From: Leptothrix cholodnii SP-6
GTDB lineage: Bacteria; Pseudomonadota; Gammaproteobacteria; Burkholderiales; Burkholderiaceae_C
Direction of reading: 5' to 3'
Length of the DNA: 64,000 nucleotides
NCBI RefSeq assembly: GCF_000019785.1
Contig: NC_010524.1
Coordinates: 4,845,404-4,909,403, forward strand
A model generated the notes under the pieces. The model searched no databases, was not told where the DNA came from, and saw only the letters and a list, made by a program, of their open reading frames with translations. The position numbers were made by a program, and so were the translations under genes. Below are positions 54,379 through 64,000 of this stretch, piece by piece. Numbering within the stretch: position 1 is the first letter of the stretch; each line of letters begins with the position of its first letter.

Positions 54379-55632
54379 ATGAAACGTTTGGATGATTTCC
54401 GCATGCAGATGGGCCGCCACGAGCTGGTGCCCATCATGGTTGGTGGCATGGGCGTGGACATTTCCTCCGCCGATCTGGCGCTGGAAACGGCTCGCCTGGG
54501 GGGTGTCGGTCACATCTCCGACGCCATGATCAAGACCGTGACGGACCGTCGCTACAAGACCAAGTACGTCAAGGCCAAGCAGGCGCTCTACAAGCTCAAC
54601 GTCGAGCTCGAGGACAAGTCGGCCGTCAAGTTCAACCTCGGCCATCTGGCCGAGGCGACCCGCCTGCACGTCGAAGCCACCATGACGCGCAAGCAGGGCA
54701 GCGGCCTGGTGTTCATCAACTGCATGGAAAAGCTGACGATGAACGCGCCGAAGGAGACGCTCAAGGTGCGCATGAGCGCGGCCCTTGACGCGGGCATCGA
54801 AGGCATCACGCTGGCTGCCGGCCTGCACCTGGGTTCGTTCGCGCTGATCGAGGACCACCCGCGTTTCCGCGATGCCAAGCTCGGCATCATCGTGTCGTCG
54901 CTGCGCGCGCTGCAGCTGTTCCTGAAGAAGAACGCGCGCCTGAACCGGCTGCCCGACTACGTCGTGGTCGAAGGCCCGCTGGCCGGCGGCCACCTCGGTT
55001 TCGGCATGGACTGGGCGCAGTACGACCTGGCCACCATCGTGGCCGAGATCATGCAGTGGATGAAGGCCGAGCAGCTCGACATCCCCGTGATCCCCGCCGG
55101 CGGCATCTTCACCGGCACGGACGCCGTGCGCTTCATGGAGATGGGCGCGGCCGGCGTGCAGGTGGCCACCCGCTTCACGGTCACCAAGGAATGCGGCCTG
55201 CCCGACGACGTCAAGCAGGAGTACTTCAAGGCCGACGAGGACGACATCGAGGTCAACCAGATCTCGCCCACCGGCTACCCGATGCGCATGATCAAGTCGA
55301 GCCCGGGCATCGGTGACGGCATCCGTCCGAACTGCGAGGCCTACGGCTACCTGCTCGACGCCCAGGGCAAGTGTGCCTACATCACCGCCTACAACCGCGA
55401 GGTGGCCGCCAATCCCGAGGCGCGTCGCATCAAGGTGATGGACAAGACCTGCCTGTGCACGCACATGCGCAACTTCGACATCTGGACCTGCGGCCAGCTG
55501 ACCTGGCGCCTCAAGGACACCACGCTGCGCGACGCCGAAGGCCACTACCAGCTGCTGAGCGCCGAACACGTCTTCAAGGACTACCAGTTCAGCTCCGACA
55601 ACCAGGTGCTGCTGCCCGCGCAGAACGCCTGA
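54379..55632 (+). CDS. Nitronate monooxygenase / 2-nitropropane dioxygenase-like flavoprotein
   Basis: A 417-aa TIM-barrel FMN enzyme: PIMVGGMGVDIS at the start, VVEGPLAGGHLGF and IPVIPAGGIFTG for FMN phosphate binding. A cysteine-containing C-terminal extension (KTCLCTHMRNFDIWTCGQL) is longer than in classical Nmo. It would oxidise nitronates such as propionate-3-nitronate, or serve as a reductase of related type. The ATG at 54379 is the first that fits the conserved N-terminus. Confidence 0.85.
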   Translation: MKRLDDFRMQMGRHELVPIMVGGMGVDISSADLALETARLGGVGHISDAMIKTVTDRRYKTKYVKAKQALYKLNVELEDKSAVKFNLGHLAEATRLHVEATMTRKQGSGLVFINCMEKLTMNAPKETLKVRMSAALDAGIEGITLAAGLHLGSFALIEDHPRFRDAKLGIIVSSLRALQLFLKKNARLNRLPDYVVVEGPLAGGHLGFGMDWAQYDLATIVAEIMQWMKAEQLDIPVIPAGGIFTGTDAVRFMEMGAAGVQVATRFTVTKECGLPDDVKQEYFKADEDDIEVNQISPTGYPMRMIKSSPGIGDGIRPNCEAYGYLLDAQGKCAYITAYNREVAANPEARRIKVMDKTCLCTHMRNFDIWTCGQLTWRLKDTTLRDAEGHYQLLSAEHVFKDYQFSSDNQVLLPAQNA

Positions 55633-55754
55633 TCGGGCCGGCTGCCGGGCCGCCGGGCTGCTCCTCCTGTCACCCGCCAGACCACGAGGACCCGCGCCGG
55701 CGCCGGCAACTGTTGCGTCGGTGGCGTCGCAGGTGCATCCGGCTCGATTACCCG

Positions 55755-55783
55755 CTCGATATCGAACGCGGTATTTTTATACT
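55755..55783 (+). promoter_or_regulatory. Possible promoter of icd
   Basis: TATACT at 55778-55783 fits a -10 box in an AT-rich patch. A weak -35 (CTCGAT) lies 17 bases before. The 10-bp palindrome TCGATATCGA (55756-55765) overlaps the -35 and might be an operator. Confidence 0.35.
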
Positions 55784-55812
55784 CTCCGATTCGTCCAGAG
55801 AAGGAAGACCTC

Positions 55813-58050
<2,238 letters not shown>

Positions 58051-58062
58051 CGGCTGCGTGAT

Positions 58063-58094
58063 CCGCGTCAGGCCGGTTCTCGGCCTGATCGCGG
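58063..58094 (+). terminator. Hairpin after icd
   Basis: An 8-bp stem TCAGGCCG/CGGCCTGA with loop GTTCT is extended by CCGCG/CGCGG with one bulge. It begins 13 bases after the stop. No T-run follows, so it may need Rho or act as a 3' stabiliser. Confidence 0.5.
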
Positions 58095-58184
58095 AACCGG
58101 CCGCGAACGACACGCCGACGGGCCGCATCGGCCATCGCGGCTGAATGGCCCGGTTCGGCCGGGCGCCATCTTCGAGCTCTGCAC

Positions 58185-58964
58185 GTGCCCACACCTGCCT
58201 CTGCATCGGCCCGACATGACGCACGACCGCTGGCTGCAGCAGGCGAACCGGTGGTCGCCGTGCTGCCGCGTCCGGCGTCGATTCCCGGCTACCTGCAGCA
58301 GGTCTACTGGTGGGCCTACGTGCATCCCCGGTCGGTGCGGATCTTCGAGCGCCCGTGGCTGGTCAACGCGATCCTGTTCGGCCACTACGCGTGCCTGCGC
58401 GATGCCGCGCTCGACGCGCTGGGCCGCCCCGTCACCGGCCGGACGCTGCAGGTGGCCTGTGTCTACGGCAACCTGACCTCGCGCCTGTGCGAGCGCATGG
58501 CGCCCGACGCCCGGCTCGACGTGGTCGACATCCTGCCGGTTCAGCTCGACAACCTGCGTCGCAAGCTGCCGCCTCGCGAGGGCCTCGCGCTGCTGCACGC
58601 CAATGCGGCGGCACTGCCCGTCGCAGACGCCAGCTACGACCAGGTGCTGATGTTCTTCCTGCTGCACGAGCAGCCTGAAGCGGTGCGCCGTGCCAGCCTG
58701 GCCGAGGCCGTCCGGGTGCTCAAGCCCGGCGGTCGCCTGGTCGTCGTCGACTACCACCGGCCGGCTGCCTGGCACCCGCTGCGGCCCCTGATGCGGCTGG
58801 TGTTCGGCCGTCTCGAGCCCTATGCGATGGACCTCTGGCGCGACGAGATCGAGCGCTTCCTGCCGCCGGATTTCAAGCCCGCCTCGTCCAGCAAGTCGAC
58901 CCGATTCGGCGGCCTCTACCAGCTGCGGGTCATGACACGCCCTGGCGCCGACGGCCGGCCCTGA
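58185..58964 (+). CDS. rquA: RquA-like rhodoquinone biosynthesis enzyme
   Basis: A 259-aa class I methyltransferase-fold protein. Characteristic RquA blocks are YWWAYVHPRSVRIFERPWLVN-like at 41-61, QVACVYGNLTSRL replacing the usual SAM motif I, FFLLHEQPEAVRRASL, VVVDYHRP and FGGLYQLRVM. RquA turns ubiquinone into rhodoquinone, using SAM as an unusual amino donor. Rhodoquinone feeds fumarate reduction under low oxygen. The GTG at 58185 gives a 40-residue N-terminal extension and has only a weak ribosome site, so a later start is possible. Confidence 0.85.
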   Translation: MPTPASASARHDARPLAAAGEPVVAVLPRPASIPGYLQQVYWWAYVHPRSVRIFERPWLVNAILFGHYACLRDAALDALGRPVTGRTLQVACVYGNLTSRLCERMAPDARLDVVDILPVQLDNLRRKLPPREGLALLHANAAALPVADASYDQVLMFFLLHEQPEAVRRASLAEAVRVLKPGGRLVVVDYHRPAAWHPLRPLMRLVFGRLEPYAMDLWRDEIERFLPPDFKPASSSKSTRFGGLYQLRVMTRPGADGRP

Positions 58965-59055
58965 ACCGCCTGTGCGACGCGCGCCGCGCGTTGTCGTCTG
59001 CAGCCTGATCTCGTGGCTCGAGGCTGCGGCCCGTCTGCCGCAGGCGGGGGCCGCT

Positions 59056-60495
59056 CTATTTGCCGATGCAGAAGCGCCCGAAGATGTCGCCCAGCAGGTC
59101 GTCGCTGCTGTAGCTGCCGGTGATCTCGGCCAGCGCGTCGTGGGCCGACCGCAGCTCCTCGGCCAGCAGGTCGAGCGCGCTGTCGGATTGTTCGGCCCAG
59201 CCCTGCGCCGCGGTGACGTGGGTGGCGGCGGCACGCAGGGCACGCACATGGCGCTCGCGGGCGATGAACACGCCCTCCGGCGCGGCGTGCCAGCCGGCCC
59301 GCGCCAGCAGCGCGGCGCGCAGGGCGTCGATGCCGTCGTGCGTGCGGGCGCTCAGCACCACGCCGGCCGCGTCGCCGGCTTGCCGGGCTGCCAGGCGGGC
59401 GGCCACCCGGGCAGCCTGTTCGGGGGCGGCGTCGGCCTTGTTGTGTACATGGATCAGGCCGACATCGGCGGGCAGGCGCTGCGCGATCGCGGTGTCGGCG
59501 GCGCTGTAGGCCGGCTCGTGCTCGCGCGTCAGGTCGTGCAGCAGCAGCACCGCGTCGGCCTCGGCGATGGCCTGCCAGCTGCGGCTGATGCCGATGCGCT
59601 CGACCTCGTCGCCGGCCTGCTCGTCGCTGCGCAGGCCGGCGGTGTCGATCACGTGCACCGGCACGCCCTCGATCTGGATCGTCTCGCTGATCTTGTCGCG
59701 GGTGGTGCCGGGAATCGGCGTGACGATCGCCAGCTCGGCGCCGGCCAGCGCGTTGAGCAGCGAGCTCTTGCCGGCATTGGGCTGGCCGGCGATCACCACC
59801 CGCAGGCCTTCGCGCAGCAGCGCGCCCTGGCGTGCGGTGTCGAGCAGGCCGGCCAGCCGTTCGGCCAGCCGGGCCAGCCGGCCGTGCGCGTCGGCACGCT
59901 GCAGGAAATCGATCTCTTCTTCGGGGAAATCGAGCGTGGCCTCGACCAGCGCGCGCAACTCGATCAGGCCGTCGCGCAAGTGCGTGATCTGGCGCGAAAA
60001 ATCACCCGACAGCGAGCGTGCCGCGCTGCGCGCCGCGGCTTCGGTACTGGCGTCGATCAGATCGGCCACCGCCTCGGCCTGCGCCAGGTCGAGCTTGTCG
60101 TTGAGGTAGGCGCGCTCGGTGAACTCGCCCGGCTGCGCCAGCCGCAGGCCGGGTAGTCTGGGCCTGCCGTCTGTGCCGATCTCGCCGGCTGCCTCCAGGC
60201 AGCGGGCGAGCAGCAACTGCAGCACCACCGGGCCGCCATGGGCCTGCAGTTCGAGCACGTCTTCGCCGGTGTAGCTGTGCGGCGCCGGAAAGTGCAGCGC
60301 CAGGCCGCGGTCGATCGCGCCGCCCTGGCGATCCAGGAACGGCCCGTAACTGGCGACACGGGGCCGCAGCGGACGGCCGACCAGCGCGGTTGCCAGCGCC
60401 GTCAGGCCTCGCCCGGACACCCGCACGATGCCCACCGCACCCCGTCCGGGAGCAGTGGCGATGGCGGCGATGGGTTCATGGTGGCGCGGCAGCAT
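59056..60495 (-). CDS. mnmE: tRNA modification GTPase MnmE
   Basis: A 479-aa protein. The N-terminal folate-binding TrmE domain ([20 protein letters not shown]) leads into a helical domain, inside which lies a Ras-like G domain (GQPNAGKSS, then IPGTTRD and DTAGLR). The C-terminus is the invariant FCIGK with its catalytic Cys. With MnmG it adds the cmnm5 group to wobble U34 of certain tRNAs. ATG 60495 matches the conserved start; the open frame upstream is not conserved. Its leader holds a large hairpin. Confidence 0.97.
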   Translation of the reverse strand: MLPRHHEPIAAIATAPGRGAVGIVRVSGRGLTALATALVGRPLRPRVASYGPFLDRQGGAIDRGLALHFPAPHSYTGEDVLELQAHGGPVVLQLLLARCLEAAGEIGTDGRPRLPGLRLAQPGEFTERAYLNDKLDLAQAEAVADLIDASTEAAARSAARSLSGDFSRQITHLRDGLIELRALVEATLDFPEEEIDFLQRADAHGRLARLAERLAGLLDTARQGALLREGLRVVIAGQPNAGKSSLLNALAGAELAIVTPIPGTTRDKISETIQIEGVPVHVIDTAGLRSDEQAGDEVERIGISRSWQAIAEADAVLLLHDLTREHEPAYSAADTAIAQRLPADVGLIHVHNKADAAPEQAARVAARLAARQAGDAAGVVLSARTHDGIDALRAALLARAGWHAAPEGVFIARERHVRALRAAATHVTAAQGWAEQSDSALDLLAEELRSAHDALAEITGSYSSDDLLGDIFGRFCIGK

Positions 60496-60536
60496 CGAAA
60501 GATTGTCGCCGAGCGACGAAGCGCCGCCAGGAGGGA

Positions 60537-60572
60537 CAACGCCGCTGCGACCATCGGGCCGCAGCGGCGTTG
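60537..60572 (-). repeat. Perfect 13-bp stem-loop in the mnmE leader
   Basis: CAACGCCGCTGCG (60537-60549) and its exact complement (60560-60572) enclose a 10-base loop, 42 bases upstream of the mnmE start. No T-run follows on the minus strand, so it is not a standard terminator. It could be a leader structure or a protein-binding site. Confidence 0.6.
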
Positions 60573-60856
60573 CGAGGGTCTGCGCGCCTGTCCGGATGGA
60601 CAGTCGGGCCGGGCGGCAGACGGGTGTTAGCGCGGGGGGAGGCCGGGCTTTGCGCCGGATCGCCTCCTGAGCCAAGGGCGTCGCTCCAGGCAGTTGATTG
60701 AATCTGCCTGCAGCGACGACCTCGGGTCTGCCCCGCAAATGCATGGTGCGCGCCCTGCCACCGAGCCTCAATCCCCTGTTCGTGGCGGCACATCGCGATG
60801 TGTGCGGCTTCTCTCAGAAGGATTGCACACCTGCCGGTTCGTGCATCTCGAAACAA

Positions 60857-60882
60857 GACAGGCGGCCCGCGGGCCGCCTGTC
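60857..60882 (-). terminator. Rho-independent terminator of yidC
   Basis: A perfect 13-bp inverted repeat (GACAGGCGGCCCG and its complement) begins 28 bases after the yidC stop. On the minus strand it is followed by TTGTTT. It separates the rpmH-yidC transcript from mnmE. Confidence 0.75.
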
Positions 60883-60910
60883 GACATCAGCGCGAGCGCC
60901 TGCGTCGTCG

Positions 60911-62590
60911 TTACTTGTTCAGCCCGAGCTGCCGGTTGATCATCCATTGCTGGGCGATCGAGAGCAGGTTGTTGGTGAACCAGTACAGCACCAGACCTGC
61001 CGGGAAGAAGAAGAACATCACGCTGAAGGCCAGCGGCATGATCCACATCATCTTGGCCTGGATCGGATCAGGTGGCGTCGGATTGAGCCAGGTCTGCAGC
61101 ACCGTGGTGGCGGTCATCAGCAGCGGCAGGATGAAGTACGGGTCCTTCACGCTCAGGTCGTGCACCCAGCCCACCCAGGGCGCGCCACGCATCTCGACGC
61201 TCGACAGCAGCACCCAGTACAGCGCGATGAAGAACGGCATCTGGACGAAGATCGGCAGGCAGCCGCCCAGCGGGTTGACCTTTTCCTCGCGGTAGATGCG
61301 CATCATCTCCTGCTGCATCTGCTGCGGCTTGTCCTTCAGGCGCTCGCGCAGTTCCTGCACCTTCGGGTTGATCGCCTTCATCTTGCCCATCGAGCGATAG
61401 GCGCTGGCGTTGAGCCAGTAGAAGGCCGCCTTCAGCAGCACCACCAGCGCGACGATCGCCCAGCCCCAGTTGCCGATGTACGAGTGCAGCTTGTGCAGCA
61501 GCCAGAACAGCGGCTTGGACAGGATCGTCAGCCAGCCGTAGTCCTTGACCAGGTCGAGCCCGGGCGCCAGCGCCTCGATGCGTTTTTCTTCCTGCGGGCC
61601 GACGAACAGGCGGGCGTCGATCTTCCTGCTCGCCGCCGGTGCCACCTCGCCGACCGGCAGCAGCATGCCGACCGCGTAGAGGTTGTCGCTGACCTTGCGC
61701 GAGAAGAACTCGCGCTGCACCTTGTCGCCTGGCAACCAGGCCGCGGCGAAGTAGTGCTGCACCATCGCCACCCAGCCGTCCTCGGCGCTGGTCACATGGT
61801 CGACCTTGTCGCCGGCCTTGCGCTTCTCGATGTCGCTGAACTCGATCTTCTGGAACTTGCCGGCCTCGGAGTAGACCGCCGGGCCGGTGAAGGTGCTGTA
61901 GAAGCTCGATGCATCGGGCAGCGGATTGCCGTCGCGCACCAGTTGCAGGTAGAGCTGCGGGCTCACGGCGGCGGCGCCCTGGTTGAGCACCTCGTGCTGC
62001 ACGTCGATGACGTAGTCGCCGCGGCGCAGGGTGTAGGTCTTGACGAGCTTGACGCCGTCGGCCGCGGTGGATTCGAAGCGCGCCTGCAGCTCGCTCTTGC
62101 CATCGCCCAGTGTCCGATCGCCCGCAACCACGTTCATCAGCGTGGTGTGGTCCGGCAAGGTGCCGGGCTGGCCGGTGCCGATCAGGCCCGACTCGGCCAT
62201 GTAATGGCGCTGCGGCGACTGGTCGAACAGCATCACGTGCCCGCTGGCGCTCGACGGATCGGCGTACTTGAGCAGCTCGATCGACACCAGCGTGCCGCCT
62301 CGGCTGTCGAACGTGGCCTTGACCACGTCGGTGGTCAGGACGACTTTTTCAGCCGCCGAGACCGCCGCCGCACTGGCCGACGAAGCGACGGGCAGCGCCG
62401 CTCCGGCAGCAGCCGACGCAGCAGGCACGGGCACCGACGAGGTGCCGTTGGCCGCCAGCGGCACGCTGCGAGCCGCCGGCTTGGGGTCGAACATCGAGGG
62501 CTGGCCGGTGTGGCGGCTCCAGCCGTCCCACAACATCACCAGCGAAATGGAGAAAACGCCCCAGAGCAGCGCGCGCCGCAGGTCGGTCAT
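60911..62590 (-). CDS. yidC: Membrane protein insertase YidC
   Basis: A 559-aa inner-membrane insertase. An N-terminal anchor (LLWGVFSISLVMLWDGW) and a large periplasmic beta-sandwich domain (about 60-340) are followed by the conserved five-helix core (LFWLLHKLHSYIGNWGWAI, then GGCLPIFVQMPFFIALYWVL). It inserts and folds membrane proteins, alone or with SecYEG. It lies two bases after yidD in the canonical origin-proximal order. Confidence 0.98.
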   Translation of the reverse strand: MTDLRRALLWGVFSISLVMLWDGWSRHTGQPSMFDPKPAARSVPLAANGTSSVPVPAASAAAGAALPVASSASAAAVSAAEKVVLTTDVVKATFDSRGGTLVSIELLKYADPSSASGHVMLFDQSPQRHYMAESGLIGTGQPGTLPDHTTLMNVVAGDRTLGDGKSELQARFESTAADGVKLVKTYTLRRGDYVIDVQHEVLNQGAAAVSPQLYLQLVRDGNPLPDASSFYSTFTGPAVYSEAGKFQKIEFSDIEKRKAGDKVDHVTSAEDGWVAMVQHYFAAAWLPGDKVQREFFSRKVSDNLYAVGMLLPVGEVAPAASRKIDARLFVGPQEEKRIEALAPGLDLVKDYGWLTILSKPLFWLLHKLHSYIGNWGWAIVALVVLLKAAFYWLNASAYRSMGKMKAINPKVQELRERLKDKPQQMQQEMMRIYREEKVNPLGGCLPIFVQMPFFIALYWVLLSSVEMRGAPWVGWVHDLSVKDPYFILPLLMTATTVLQTWLNPTPPDPIQAKMMWIMPLAFSVMFFFFPAGLVLYWFTNNLLSIAQQWMINRQLGLNK

Positions 62591-62592
62591 AG

Positions 62593-63012
62593 CTAGTTCT
62601 TTCGTGATGGCGAGACGACGCCGGGAAGCGCTTCCGGCGCAGCCGGAACGCGCGCGCTGCCAAGCAGCGCAGAGAAAATCGGACGAACCGTGCCTGGCAC
62701 CGGATCACAACCGCCAGCGCACCACGGATGGCAGCGCGCCAGGCGCCCGAGCGTCAGCCGGGTGCCGCTGGCGGCACCATGCTGCGCCAGCGCCTGCAAG
62801 GCGTAGGCGGAACAGGTCGGCTCGAACCGACAGGACGAGCCGAGCCAGGGACTCAGAAACAGTCGATACCCGCGCACGAGCGACATCAGCAGACGCCGAG
62901 GCGCGTCGTGCAGACCGCCAGGGCGACGCACAGACGCGACCGAGCCCGAGCCTTCGTCAGAGGGCTCGTCCGGGGGTGGATCGGTCGGCGTGATCTGGGG
63001 CGACGTGGCCAT
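62593..63012 (-). CDS. yidD: Membrane protein insertion efficiency factor YidD
   Basis: The conserved core (RGYRLFLSPWLG, CRFEPTCSAYALQAL, then RCHPWCAGGCDPVP) identifies YidD, a small amphipathic protein that assists YidC. The start is uncertain. ATG 63012 gives 139 aa with a disordered acidic N-terminus. ATG 62886 would give 97 aa, closer to the usual 70-110. Neither has a strong ribosome site. It sits between rnpA and yidC. Confidence 0.9.
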   Translation of the reverse strand: MATSPQITPTDPPPDEPSDEGSGSVASVRRPGGLHDAPRRLLMSLVRGYRLFLSPWLGSSCRFEPTCSAYALQALAQHGAASGTRLTLGRLARCHPWCAGGCDPVPGTVRPIFSALLGSARVPAAPEALPGVVSPSRKN

Positions 63013-63050
63013 CGGCAGCGCGGGCAACGGTCTCGCGGCGGCGGGCGAGA

Positions 63051-63521
63051 TCAGGCGCCCGACATCGGGGCGGTCGAGGCCGGCGAAGCCGCCGGCCGGC
63101 GAACGGACGTCGTCTGCCGCAAGGCATCGGAGATCAGCTGCGCCAGCTCGGCCCGCACGTCGTGCGCGAGTGCCTCCGAACGGGCGCTCAGATAACGCTT
63201 GGGATCGAACGGCGCGCGCAAGCGCACGATCCAGTCCCCGGATGGCAGCACGGCACTGACCTTGCCGACACCCGAGCGCATCTCGCGCTTGACCAGGCTG
63301 CGCGTCACGGACCGGCGCGCGTGCCGCTTGGGCACCACCATTCCGAGTCGCAAGGCCACCGGGCGAGGCGAGTCATCCACAGCCTCGACGGAAGCAGCTT
63401 GCGCCCCTGTTGACAACCCGGCCGCAGCCAGGTGGTGAACCATGAAATGAACGCTGCGCGCGCACGGACGGGTGGCCATCACCGCCTGAAAGCGGCTGGC
63501 TCCTGTCAGGCTTTGCAGCAT
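63051..63521 (-). CDS. rnpA: Ribonuclease P protein component RnpA
   Basis: The protein subunit of RNase P, which trims the 5' end of tRNA precursors. The family motif is RHARRSVTRSLVKREMR. Around it, VALRLGMVVPKR and DWIVRLRAPFD are typical. ATG 63521 follows a GGACGGG ribosome-like site; 63536 is an alternative. The C-terminal tail of about 25 residues is Ala/Pro-rich. It follows rpmH by about 65 bases. Confidence 0.95.
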   Translation of the reverse strand: MLQSLTGASRFQAVMATRPCARSVHFMVHHLAAAGLSTGAQAASVEAVDDSPRPVALRLGMVVPKRHARRSVTRSLVKREMRSGVGKVSAVLPSGDWIVRLRAPFDPKRYLSARSEALAHDVRAELAQLISDALRQTTSVRRPAASPASTAPMSGA

Positions 63522-63585
63522 GTGCCCGTCCGTCATGTCGAGCCGGGATTGCGCTGACGCAGGCCGCGTCGCCGCATCAACAGGA

Positions 63586-63720
63586 TCAGACAGCCAGGCG
63601 CTTGCGGCCCTTGGCGCGACGTGCAGCGATGACGCTGCGGCCGCCACGGGACTTCATGCGCACGAGGAAACCGTGCGTACGGGCGCGGCGGACTTTCGAA
63701 GGCTGGTAGGTGCGTTTCAT
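63586..63720 (-). CDS. rpmH: 50S ribosomal protein L34
   Basis: A 44-codon gene that reads [18 protein letters not shown] followed by the basic tail ending RLAV. This is the universal L34 sequence, a small structural protein of the large ribosomal subunit. It is the first gene of the rpmH-rnpA-yidD-yidC block that flanks oriC in most bacteria. Confidence 0.98.
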   Translation of the reverse strand: MKRTYQPSKVRRARTHGFLVRMKSRGGRSVIAARRAKGRKRLAV

Positions 63721-64000
63721 GGTGGATTCTCAGTTGCACCCGAAGCAGCCAATCCATTGCGCCACGGGCATTTGCCGGTCAGTGGCCGCCCACATCGGGA
63801 AACGGCCACGCAGATAAGCCCCCGTTCCGGCAGATCGACGCACGCACGGGTCGGCCATCAAGGCCACTCAGGCGCGCAGGCAAAAACACCCGCCGGTTCG
63901 GAGAACCCGCGATTACAACAAATCCGGGCGGCGGCGTCAACGCACAGACAAGCCCTTCACGTCTCGGGACGAGCCTGTCGGCCCGTCGGAAACTGTGGAT
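63721..64000. promoter_or_regulatory. oriC-proximal intergenic region, promoter side of rpmH
   Basis: No gene is seen in the last 280 bases. The region must carry the rpmH promoter. The window ends in CTGTGGAT, which would be most of a DnaA box (TGTGGATAA) if the next two bases are AA. With the gene order, this points to oriC/dnaA immediately beyond the edge. Confidence 0.55.

Larger units (their letters stand above)
60496..60910. other. mnmE leader and yidC 3' region
   Basis: On the minus strand this 415-base gap holds the yidC terminator (60857-60882), then about 280 bases without recognised content, then a strong hairpin (60537-60572) in the mnmE leader. I see no gene or tRNA in it. Confidence 0.6.

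Overview
The window is a high-GC (about 70%) beta-proteobacterial chromosome segment. The gene set and the right-hand end fit Burkholderiales of the Leptothrix/Rubrivivax/Sphaerotilus kind. That end carries rpmH-rnpA-yidD-yidC-mnmE on the minus strand, and the last bases read as an interrupted DnaA box. It is therefore probably the stretch just left of oriC/dnaA. The species call is an inference from gene content, not a database match.

Layout. 1-4.4 kb: end of a GH3 beta-glucosidase, a Cache-domain chemoreceptor and an MFS permease. 4.4-6.7 kb: a lower-GC insert-like stretch with a solo HEPN/RES protein and a FitAB/VapBC-type toxin-antitoxin pair. 6.8-8.2 kb: a LysE/ArgO exporter and a PaiB-like protein. 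8.2-12.9 kb: C4-dicarboxylate module dctA-dctB-dctD with an excellent sigma-54 promoter in front of dctA. 13.2-16.0 kb: MFS permease, TSUP permease and an FCD-GntR regulator.

16.0-27.8 kb is the most unusual part. Two divergent operons surround a heme-oxygenase-like diiron oxidase (HDO, 19895-20626). One side encodes two plant-type ferredoxins, a 98-aa unknown, a TSUP permease, an FCD-GntR regulator and an ornithine-cyclodeaminase-family enzyme. The other encodes the HDO, an aldehyde dehydrogenase, a GlcG/HbpS protein and a ferredoxin-fused flavoreductase. A third unit encodes a permease, a gamma-glutamyltransferase-family enzyme and a GST. All three promoter regions carry copies of a GTATAC-N-GTATAC palindrome. 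I read this as one regulon for import and oxidative breakdown of an unidentified, possibly amino- or amide-containing compound.

27.8-41.8 kb: an IPNS-like oxygenase; a 1007-aa protein with a tubulin-like or Rossmann-like N-terminus, overlapping a membrane-anchored PstS-OmpA fusion; a GATase/YCII/VOC/ECF42 sigma cluster; a DEAD-box helicase; a hydrolase; MsrB; a truncated AlbA-type gene; and an SDR. 41.8-54 kb: a B12-type radical SAM protein with unusual CX4CX2C spacing, a Cache histidine kinase, the remnant of a second kinase, AmtB, MOSC, an SF1 helicase, two hydrolases, a periplasmic catalase-like protein, a decayed papain-like gene and a lipoprotein expansin. 54-64 kb: nitronate monooxygenase, monomeric isocitrate dehydrogenase, a probable rhodoquinone enzyme RquA, and the origin-proximal housekeeping block. 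I recognised no rRNA, tRNA, CRISPR array, IS element or prophage.
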